DNA from: Gnetum montanum
Lineage: Eukaryota > Streptophyta > Gnetopsida > Gnetales > Gnetaceae
DNA: 64,000 bases
Direction: 5' to 3'
Assembly: GCA_015680685.1 (NCBI GenBank)
Contig: MNCI01002109.1
Location: forward strand, 64,370-128,369
Position 1 is the stretch's first letter, and every line of letters starts with the position of its first letter. The translations under genes were made by a program, and so were the position numbers. This document shows, one piece after another, positions 55,773 to 64,000 of the stretch. The notes beneath the pieces were generated by a model. It did not search any database. It saw only the letters and a program-made list of their open reading frames with translations, and had not been told where the DNA came from.

Positions 55773-57011
55773 GAATGGGTAATTGATAGTGGTGCTTCTA
55801 TTCATGTGACATCCAAAAGAGACTTCTTCTCATCCTACACTCAAGGATACTATGGTGAAGTAAAGATGGGAAATGATTATTCAAGCAAAGCGATTGGAAT
55901 TGGAAATGTTTGTTTGAGGACAAATATTGGTTGTAGACTAATATTGAGAAATGTCAAACATGTTCCAAATATTAGAGTAAACTTAGTATCTATGATGAAA
56001 CTGGATAATGAAGGCTATGAGAACAACTTCAAAGAAGGACATTGGAAACTCTCCTTGGTGGTAGCTAGAGGAAAGAAGTAGCATTATTTGTACATGATGC
56101 AAGCATATGTCATCAGAGACACCATTAATGTGGTGGAGGATGAAGTGACAATGGAGTTATGGCATAAAAGGCTTGGCCACATTAGCCGAAAGGGGCTAGA
56201 TATCCTAGCCAAGAAGAATATACTTTCGAAGTTGAAAGGAATACATTTGAAGAGCTGTGTAGATTGTTTAGCTGGAAAGTGGCATAGAGTTACCTTCAAG
56301 AGCTCACTTTGACATAGAAGTAAGCATGTTTTAGATTTTGTACATTTTGATATTTGTCATCCTATGCCAATAAGATCACTTGGTGGGGCATACTACTTTG
56401 TCATATTTATTGATGATCACTCTAGAAAGGTGTGGTTATACACCTTAACAAAAAAAGACTAGGTGGTAGATGTGTTCAAGAAATTCCATTCAAGTGTAGA
56501 AAGAGAGACTAGCAAGATGTTGAAGTGTATCAAAATAGACAATAGAGGTGAATACTTGGGAGAATTCTTTGAGTATTGCAAGAGTCATGGTATTCAACAC
56601 CAGAAGACTCCTCTAAAGACTCCTTAGCTACATGGTCTAGTTGAAAGGATGAATTGGACTATTGTAAAAAAGTCTAGGAGCATGTTATCACTTGCAATGT
56701 TACCCAAAACCTTTTGGGAAGAAGTGGTGAAGATAGCTTCTAATTTGATCAATATTTCTCCCTTAGTTACTCTGTATGGAGATATTCCAGAGAGAGTATG
56801 GCATAATAAAGATGTCTCCTATGATCATCTAAAAGTGTTCAGTTGTAGAGCATTTGTGCACATCTTAGAGGATGAGAGATCCAAGCTGGATGGAAAAACA
56901 AGGGAATGCATCTTTCTGGGATATGGCAATGATGAGTTTGGCTATAGACTATTTGATCCTATTACAAAGAAAATAGTCAAAAGCCAGGATATTGTATTCT
57001 TTGAAGATTAG
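55773..57011 (+). pseudogene. Copia 3 protease and integrase
   Basis: Protease: WVIDSGASIHVTSKRDFF at about 55,773-55,830 (partly across a stop), with the catalytic Asp-Ser-Gly intact. Integrase: the zinc-binding WHKRLGHISRKGLDIL and CVDCLAGKWHR (56,160-56,290), core pieces FIDDHSRKVWLYTL, IDNRGEYLGEFF (the expected Asp is kept; the usual Gly-Gly reads Arg-Gly) and VERMNWTIVKKSRSML (the catalytic Glu is kept), and the C-terminal HLKVFSCRAFVHI to IFLGYGNDEFGYRLFD. The last 120 codons (56,649-57,011) are open. Confidence 0.85.
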
Positions 57012-57289
57012 TTTATCAGAGACATTAACAAGGAGATCTAGAAACTAGAGCAAAGTGATAAGGTGAATCATGATCCTGTCCTTCCATCTAAATCATAGAA
57101 TCAAGGTGAAAATAAACAAGAAGCTACTCAGGCTCCCACAGATGATGGTCAACAACAAAGTCAAGATGCAGTTGAAGTACCATTGAGGAGATCAACAAGA
57201 AGTCACTAGCCTTCTAGAAAGTATCCTCCTAATGAGTATGTGGTGTTGACTAAAGGGGGAGAACCTAAAAGTTATGATGAGGCTCTAGT

Positions 57290-58770
57290 AAATAAATACA
57301 AGGAGGATTGGATCAAAGCCAGTAATTAGAAATGTAGTCATTAAAGAAGAATGACACATATGAGTTGGTGGAATTACCAAAAGGGAGAAAATCATTAAAG
57401 AATAAGTGGGTGTACTAGCTAAAGGCTAATGGAGATGAAATAAGGTATAAGATGAGGTTGGTTGTGAAAGGCTTTAATCAAAAGTAAGGCATTGACTTTA
57501 AAGAAACCTTTTCACTACTAGTGACATCCATCAAAATGATTTTGAGTTTAGCTACAAGTATAAACTTGGAGGTTGAGCAAATGGATATGAAAACTATCTT
57601 TCTCCATGGTGATTTGGAGGAAGAGATCTATATGGAGCAACTGGATGGGTTCAAGGTCAAAGAAAAAGAAAACATGGTGTGCAGATTGAAAAAAGAGTCT
57701 ATACAGATTAAAGTAAGCACCTCAACAATGGTACAGGAAGTTTGAGTCTTTTATGATAGTGCATGACTACAAAAAGACTACTACAGATCATTGTGTGTTT
57801 ATGAAGAAATTTATAGATGGAAACTTCCTTATCCTCCTACTTTATATAGAAGATATGTGAATTGTTGGTAAGGATGTCTAAAAGATCAACAATTTGAAGA
57901 AGGATCTTAGCAAATGTTTTGCTATGAAAGATTTGGATCCAGCTAAGCAGATCCTTGGTATGAGCATTTACCATGATAGAAGTTCTATGAAAGTATGAAT
58001 GTCATAAGAGAAATACATTGAGAAAGTGTTGGAGAGGTTCCACATGAACCAAGATAAACCAGTAATTTCACTACTTGCTAATCACTTCAAGTTGAGCAAG
58101 GAGTAGTGCCCATCCACATAAAAGGAGAAGGAAGAAATGATCAAGATTACATATGATTTAGTAGTAGGAAGTTTGATGTATGCTATGGTTTTCACAAGAC
58201 TAGACATTGCTTACACAGTTGTTGTTGTGAGTAGATTTCTCTTCAATCTAAGAGGAGAACATTGAACTATAATTAAATGGATTCTCAAGTACCTTTGAGG
58301 AACTTCCAAAATCTCACTTTGTTTTGGAAGTGGAAAGCTTGAACTAGAGATGTCGATATGGCTAGAGATGTAGACTCTAGAAAATCCATCTCAGGTTATC
58401 TAATAACCTTTACAAGGGGAGCTATGTCTTGGTAATCAAAGCTATAGAAATGTTTTGTGCTTTCAACAGCAAAAGCAAAGTTCATTGCAACTACTAAAGC
58501 TAACAAGGAATTACTGTGGATGAAGAAATTCCTATAGGATCTCAGATGTAAGAAAGATAGGTATATCTTGTACTGTGATAGTCAAAGCGCTATACATCTT
58601 AGTAAAAATGCTTCTTTTCATTCAAGGTCAAAGCATATTTATGTGAGGTATCATTGGATATGAGATGTATTAAATTACAAGAAATTGGAACTAGAGAAGA
58701 TTCACACAAGTGAAAATGATTCGGATAGGATGACAAAAATCATATCCAAGGATAAGATTGAGATCTATTG
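57290..58770 (+). pseudogene. Copia 3 reverse transcriptase and RNase H
   Basis: EQMDMKTIFLHGDLEEEIYM (57,575-57,635) is the palm block with its Asp. At 57,838-57,860 the active site reads LLYIEDM instead of LYVDDM, so the first catalytic Asp is Glu, and a TGA follows. RNase H pieces are STAKAKFIATTKANKELLWM (58,460-58,520) and YCDSQSAIHLSKNASFHSRS (58,575-58,630), with SKHI. Frameshifts and stops throughout. Confidence 0.85.
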
Positions 58771-58819
58771 AGAAATTTCTAGAATCGTTATGCCCTTCAT
58801 GTAGTCAGTAAGGGGATAT

Positions 58820-59475
58820 TGATGCATGTGGATCCCTCCAACATGAAGCCTATGTTACGTTAATATAAATAAATAAAAAGGAGGGGAAGGAAGGCTGCTT
58901 GCTAAGCCAACCAAAATTATCCACCCATGTTGGCTACTAAATTAGGCAGCCAAAATTAGCTACCCAGGTTGGTTGCTAAGTTAGGAAACCAAAATTAGCT
59001 GCCTAGGTTGGTTGCTAAGTTAGGTAGCATTAAACAAAGGCTACCTAAGTTAGGCATCACAGGGCATTTCCATTGGCTATAAATCCAAGGAAAATGGCAA
59101 ATGGGAGTAGGGACAGAAGATAAGCTAATGAAAAAAGTGAGAAAAAGAGGCTAAAGGGAGAGACACACAAGTAGGCCTTGTGAGCTTGGGTTTCTAGGAA
59201 TTTTTCCTAAAGTGCTATGAGATTTCTCCTTGTTATTTCAAGAATATTTTTTCTTGAGGATGTGTGCCAATTTTGTATACCTTTAGTAATTAACTATAGA
59301 GTCATTTTTGTACTCCTACTATTTATTAGTGGAAGAAGATTTTTTTGGAGTTTTCCCAAGGAAGGGTGAACCATACGAGCCCTTGTGTTATTAGGTTTTA
59401 TTTTGCACTTTACTTCTACTATCTACTCTATTAGTTTATATCCTACTTTTAACACACAGGTGGAAAAGTACTGCA
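58820..59475 (+). repeat. Copia 3 3' LTR
   Basis: TGATGCATGTGG onward, preceded by AGTAAGGGGATAT (polypurine tract). It contains two extra copies of the CCAAAATTAGCTGCC-type segment (58,940-59,030), so it is longer than the 5' LTR. It ends near CTGCACA (59,475). Confidence 0.8.
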
Positions 59476-59571
59476 CAAGTGGGAAAATATATGTTTGCTT
59501 ATTTATTACTTCATATTGTTTTATATGTTATAACTTGTATTATTTGTTTATGTTACCCATCTGATGAGCGG
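59476..59571. other. Short flank between Copia 3 and element A3
   Basis: 96 bp, AT-rich, nothing recognised. Confidence 0.5.
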
Positions 59572-60524
59572 CGAGGTACCCCTACACTCAACCATACGAA
59601 TACGAGCGTTTCACGCACGATCTGGTCGAATTCCAAGGACTACGTGCTTATGCGCCCTTGTGGAACAAGGACGGGTTGGTTGATCGTTGTCTTCCCAAGC
59701 TTACCTATATGTCATGATTGTATGGTTAAGTAAGCTTGAGGCATATGATTTTTATAGATTTTATGTTTTTATGTCCTACGCTAGTAGGGAAGGAGAGAGG
59801 TAACTAAGTGACTAATTTAACTTAACTACTCATTAACTAAGTTCTAACTAATCCTAACACTAACATCTATTTCCACTTGCCATACACATTCTAAACCATT
59901 GCAACACTACTGGGATTACCAAATGCTAATCGTTATTGGGTTACCAAGTATTACATGCATGCTCGAAGTGGTCGTGCTTGTGTAATTTAACGATTTGCTC
60001 AATTGATCAAAATGAATTGCTGTGCTAATAATAAAATGTAAAGTGCATAAAATAAAATAAATGCATAAGAAAATAAAATAAAAGAAATGTGTAAGAAAAC
60101 AAATATCAAGTGTTGCAAGGATGAATCAAAGAGCTTGGCTTTATTGTTGTACACAAGGTTTGCTTAGGTACATAATGCTTGAATAAAGATCCATCCACAC
60201 TTAGACCTCCTGCTTCAGGCACTTGGAAAATACTCTAACTTTTCAAATAGACTACAAGAGTTTCACTACTTGATTGCTAAAAGAATTCCATTCCAATTGT
60301 GCACCTGGGCATTGTATTTATAGGCTTAGGAGCAACTATTCTAATAATTAGAGTAACCGCTCTAATAATTAGAATAACTACTAAAGTAACCACTAGAGTA
60401 ACCTCTCTAATAATTAGAATAACTGCTAGAGTAACCGCTAGAGTAACCACTCTAATAATTAGAATAACTGCTAGAGTAACCACTAGAGTAACCACTCTAA
60501 TAATTAGAGTAACTGCTCTCATCA
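59572..60524 (-). repeat. A3 3' LTR
   Basis: 953 bp, reversed. The U5 end (TGATGAGCGGCGAGGTACCCC on the plus strand) matches A1 and A2. U3 differs: the CAATATCG palindromes are replaced by an array of TAATAATTAG units. Confidence 0.85.
60335..60520. repeat. Palindromic CTCTAATAATTAGAG array in A3 U3
   Basis: About five copies of the near-palindrome CTCTAATAATTAGA(G/A) alternating with ACTGCTAGAGTAACC-type spacers, in units of 20-50 bp. The open frames on both strands here (Ile/Arg/Thr-rich) come from the repeat. Confidence 0.85.
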
Positions 60525-62354
60525 TACCCCCATGACTGAATAAAAACTCGTCCTTGAGAATAGAAGAAAAGAAACAAGTTCTTTACAAAATATTAGGAAG
60601 GTATGGGATTATTGACTAACTGACAACTAACGGTGGAATGGGATGACAGACTCAATGTGCCTAGTGAATAGATCAATAAGAATATTACAACATTAGTGTT
60701 CATAACCATTGTGGTAAACACTCGTACATAAATGACATCCAAACCTTTATTTGGCAGCTTGTAGAGAAAGAGAGAGAAAGAAAATGAAGCATGTTGCTGC
60801 CAATGCTAAAATTGCACTTCCGTTGTTTATCCATAGCCACGCCACCAAACTTGCTCCTTTTGTAAATGCTTTAGTTCTGGTCCATCCTGAGTGCTTACTC
60901 CAAGACCAATCCATTGTTTGTATGATTGGAATCTACACACACAACACAGTCACAAATGAGCAAGGATAGATAAACCACAATGCAGTTGATACCTTGCCTC
61001 AATATGAAGTGCATTGGATAAGTTGTGATTATGGCAGAAACTGGTTTAGAGATTTATCATAGGTGACTACCCAAGGTGTAGGGGTTAGGTAAATAGTAAA
61101 ATGGAGAATATTGAAAAATTTATGCTAAAGCCCCCACGACTAAGAGTGAACCTTTGGTAGCTATAAGATGGAAAAATATGAGGAACAAGAAAGATGGAAA
61201 AAAATAACAACAGCAATGCTAATAAAATGGATGTCATGGATGGGGATGAAACAAGAGATGATTGATTGCAGAAAATGTTTAAGGAAAAGAACTTGATAAT
61301 TGCACCAAAAAGGAATGCTAGTGGGTCCTCCCCAAAGTAGGCTCATGCCTTTTATGCCCTAACAACAAACCAAAGAGTCCGTAGGCTCTAGGAATGTCAT
61401 TCGGAAGCAAGAGTTAAAAACTTATCCACAAGAATTCACTAAAAAAAAGAATGCATCAACCTAGAATGGACTAATGATAAAATCGACAATGAGGTGGAAA
61501 ATGGGAAGAAAGATGGAGAGGAGAGAATGGAATGGAATCCCAAGAACAAGGTTGTGTAAAGCCCCTTGTGTATTTCATGGTTAAGATAACTGAGTAGAAC
61601 TCATCCTAAATCCAGACTCAAACCAACCACATTCAGTGACCTCACATCAATACACTTGGCCAATTCATCCTCTTGAGGCAACAAGAATGCTTCCACAAAG
61701 AGGACCATCATCCCGAGAAGAGCAAGATGAAGATGTAGAAAGTGAGAAAGGGTCTTAGTTAGAGGGAACCTTCAGGCATGGGAAACATGTCTTTTTAGTT
61801 TCATAACTAGAGCTTGTAGCCCATATTACTTTATTATGTCTAAGGGGTGTGCTTTGAATTCTCACTTTTCTCCTTTTTTTTTACGTGAGAACCAGACCAT
61901 GCAAAGACTTATTTTTATTCACTTGGCTTCTTGATTTTTGAACAATGTGAGAATGGCAGAAAAGCCAAGAAAAAAGAATCCAAGCACCCAAGAGAATGAC
62001 CAGCAAAAATGCATCGAATCCCCTTGAAGTCATACCCTTTTCATCCTTTAAGTATTTTCTTGGTTTGAAAAGTACCCAGCCACCAATTCATTAATAAATT
62101 TACTTAGAAAAAGGGGATTGTATAGTTCCAAGCCAAAGGAGACCATAGAGTTGTATGGATGAGTGGACGACGTGGACTCATTGCTTGTTTTACCAAAAGA
62201 ACCATACCTTAATATCAACATCTTAATTCAAAGGTAAAAACCAAACATTAGCAATCAATATGATATAATGCAATCCACCATCATGAGTACTTATTGGATG
62301 ACAAATAAAAGTAAATCAAGCAAACAAAGAAATAGTAAAAAAATTAACAATGGT
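60525..62354 (-). other. A3 3' internal region, non-coding
   Basis: Counterpart of the polymerase-free 3' region of A1, with no domain-bearing frame. It begins with the polypurine leader and runs to the B3 insertion point. Confidence 0.65.
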
Positions 62355-63200
62355 TGATGAGTGGCAAGGTACCCCTACACTCAACCATATGAATATGAGC
62401 ATTTTCACGTGCAATTCAGTCGAACTCTGCAGACGAACTAGTTGTGGCACCTAGACAGTTATCCTTAGGTCGCAGTTTGCTATCTTCCCACTTGGACTAG
62501 TATTAGCTTTGTCATGTATGGTTTAGTCCAGAGTGAGGTGTATGATTTATTCTAATCTAATGTTACTCTTGAAGGCAGTGGAAAATAATATTAACTAAGT
62601 TAAGCTAGGAGGGAAAGGGTAAGAGAATCTAATCTAGCCTAAGTGCAATGAGCATCTGTTCCTTGATTATCCATACACATCTTGGACTTTGTGCATGACT
62701 ACCACTGGGATTACCAAGCGTGGATTCTATGTATGCTACTGGGTTACCAAGTAGTCACACTTAAATGCTCGTAATCAAGCCATAATCATTCCGCGTTTCT
62801 AGGAGATAAGGGTGAGAGAGATTAACTAAGAAAGTAGTAAATAACAAACAAACAAATAAATAAATAACAAAGTGAATTCTGCAATGATGAAGTAATCTTG
62901 ATCTTTATTTCCGATCATGTGTATGTCCAAGTACGTCACACTTGAATAAAGGATGCCGTACAATTACATTCACCACACTTCGGGCATACACGGGAAAAAT
63001 AATCTATCTCTGGAGGGATCAAACTACCAGGGCTTCACTACTGTCTAAACTAAGTTGTGAAATGAGGGACAGCTACCTCTTATTTATAGAACTAGCGACG
63101 GGCTGCGATATACATGATATCATAGGGAAAGATGCAATATCTTGTACGTGATATCGCAGCCCATGCAATATCACGGCAGATGCGATATTGCGTCCTATCA
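62355..63200 (-). repeat. B3 3' LTR
   Basis: 846 bp, reversed. Minus strand starts TGATAGGACGCAATATCGCA; the palindromic blocks lie at 63,105-63,195. A TATA-like TCTATAAATAAG lies at about 63,081-63,092 (complement) and CAATAAAG-type sequence near 62,900. Confidence 0.8.
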
Positions 63201-63213
63201 TACCCCCACAACT
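63201..63213 (-). other. B3 polypurine tract
   Basis: On the minus strand AGTTGTGGGGGTA directly before the LTR; identical core to the tract at 8,182. Confidence 0.75.
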
Positions 63214-63367
63214 GAATAAAAACTTGTCCTTGAGTTACAGTGATTACATAGTGGATAGGTATGGAATTATTAGATGGAAAAAGAAATGGGATGATGCCAC
63301 AGTGTGGGAAGAAAACAAAATAAAGACACAACACACAGAATATGCTATAACTACAAAAATTTGAAAC

Positions 63368-64000
63368 TCATGTAGTTCCTGGTGGCGATGGCTCCTCCAT
63401 TAGTGCCTTCCCTTTGTCTTGTGCTCCAGGTTTTGACATTTGATGATGCTGAAGTATGGCTTGGAGCTTCTCCTCTTTAGTCCAAGGGTCTTGTGTCATC
63501 CATGCTAATGTTCTAATGTTTGACAGAGTCAGCACTTTCCACAGGTAGGGTAGTTGCAGGAACATCTGGTTGGCCTTGACATACCAAGCTGCGAACATTC
63601 ATTGTTCCTCCTCATAGGCTCTAGCTTTGTTCTTGTATTCGTGAAGGTCTGTTAGCCATCAAGCCAAGTCAGTTGCAACATCTTTCTATCCCTGGTAGCT
63701 GGCTTTTACCACCTCAAGTTCAGAATTTGCAACATCCAGTTTCTCTACCAGCTTCTTGCGCTCTGCAAATTCTTCTTTGTATTTGATGTGGGTGGAAGCT
63801 ACCTGCTGCTCGAGCTCTGTTCTCGGGCACCCTAATATTAACATAGCAAGGTTGGCATATCTAAGGTTTTCCAACTCCATGTACTCTGTCAAGTCTTGAA
63901 TCTGCAAGTCTTGGTTCTTAATTTCCGCTTGGCGAGCAAAGGCATATGTGTCCAATACGGCCCACCAGTCAGTGTGGTCGGCATTGATAACGTTGATCTG
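63368..64000 (-). pseudogene. Family B coiled-coil protein, copy 3 (C-terminal part)
   Basis: Best preserved of the three copies. A frame is open from the window edge (64,000) to about 63,686, with coiled-coil text AEIKNQDLQIQDLTEYMEL and KKLVEKLDVANSELEVVK. Then three stops within 90 bp (TAG, TGA, TGA), then an open stretch 63,598-63,368 with WYVKANQMFLQLPYLWKVL and a natural end SPPGTT. The same blocks occur in copy 1 (about 7,450-8,000) and copy 2 (about 11,280-11,870). It ends about 155 bp before the polypurine tract. Function unknown; probably the structural protein of a non-autonomous LTR element. Confidence 0.7.

Larger units (their letters stand above)
48772..59475 (+). mobile_element. 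Copia element 3, split by element A2
   Basis: 5' LTR 48,772-49,354 and 3' LTR 58,820-about 59,475 share the CCCTCCAACATGAAGC start, the TTAATATAAATAAATAAA segment and the GCTACCTAAGTTAG segment. Between them lie, in Copia order, gag, protease, integrase, reverse transcriptase and RNase H. Element A2 sits inside gag with ATAGG duplications. Without A2 the element is about 5.4 kb, the usual size. Many stops; catalytic changes; dead. Confidence 0.9.
59572..62354 (-). mobile_element. Element A3: family A relative, 3' part
   Basis: In minus orientation: 3' internal region 62,354-60,525, polypurine tract (GTCATGGGGGTA, complement of 60,525-60,536) and 3' LTR 60,524-59,572. The internal part aligns with 16,980-18,675 of A1. 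It is interrupted at 62,355 by element B3, and its gag end lies beyond the window if it survives. Confidence 0.75.
62355..64000 (-). mobile_element. Element B3: coiled-coil element with an A-type LTR, runs off the window
   Basis: In minus orientation: coding region from beyond 64,000 to about 63,368, polypurine tract and 3' LTR (63,200-62,355). The coding region is clearly family B, but the LTR has the CAATATCG palindromes and U5 end of family A. It interrupts the A3 internal region. Confidence 0.75.

Noticed and set aside
60277-60535. Ile/Arg/Thr and Val/Thr/Leu-rich frames on both strands
   Set aside because: Produced by the TAATAATTAG repeat array inside the A3 LTR.
1-64000. tRNA and rRNA genes
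   Set aside because: I looked for cloverleaf-type A/B boxes and conserved rRNA stretches. Apart from SINE-like fragments and primer-binding sites none was seen, though without a covariance search a tRNA could be missed.

Overview
The window looks like intergenic DNA from a very large plant genome, most likely a gymnosperm or another plant with many old LTR retrotransposons. The reasons are the layered nest of decayed LTR elements, an endogenous caulimovirid-like sequence, RTE and LINE remnants, and a single spliced host gene with plant-like GT-AG introns. I cannot name the species. Almost nothing is an intact reading frame: only one host gene is clean across its whole length.

Layout. 1-5,640: a 31-bp minisatellite (411-890) and a minus-strand Tat/Ogre-like gag-protease relic that has no polymerase. 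5,665-30,834: a plus-strand tandem LTR array (internal - LTR - internal - LTR) of a non-autonomous family here called B, which encodes a long coiled-coil protein. Its last LTR (12,084-30,834) is split by three insertions: (i) element A1 (12,437-19,173, target duplication CCTAT), a gag-protease element with a tRNA-Asp type primer site and no reverse transcriptase; (ii) a reversed solo LTR (19,429-20,295, target duplication CTTAG); (iii) an endogenous caulimovirid-like sequence on the minus strand (20,449-30,550), bounded by a direct duplication of about 175 bp. The viral sequence is itself interrupted by a minus-strand LTR element (22,309-26,336) whose long LTR holds a GDSL esterase/lipase gene fragment.

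31,919-34,941 is the host gene: four phase-0 exons encoding a 142-residue G-patch protein, with a LINE fragment inside intron 2. 36,420-36,880 is a LINE zinc-binding relic. 36,900-42,505 is a minus-strand Copia array, again with a shared LTR. 42,506-47,950 is AT-rich with only faint retroelement traces. 47,960-48,560 is the 3' end of an RTE-type element. 48,772-59,475 is a plus-strand Copia element that carries a second family-A element, A2 (49,740-55,063, target duplication ATAGG, with a 743-base assembly gap). 59,572-64,000 holds minus-strand element A3, interrupted by element B3, which runs off the window.

How the parts relate. Families A and B share LTR design and polypurine tract (PPT) but carry different proteins. 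A carries gag plus protease. B carries a coiled-coil protein with an N-terminal part resembling the plant transposon-protein domain. None of the Ty3-type elements here encodes a reverse transcriptase or integrase, so they must have depended on enzymes supplied elsewhere. The main points for follow-up are the intact G-patch gene, the viral insertion with its unusual duplication, the modular A/B elements, the shared-LTR arrays and the palindrome-rich LTR promoters.
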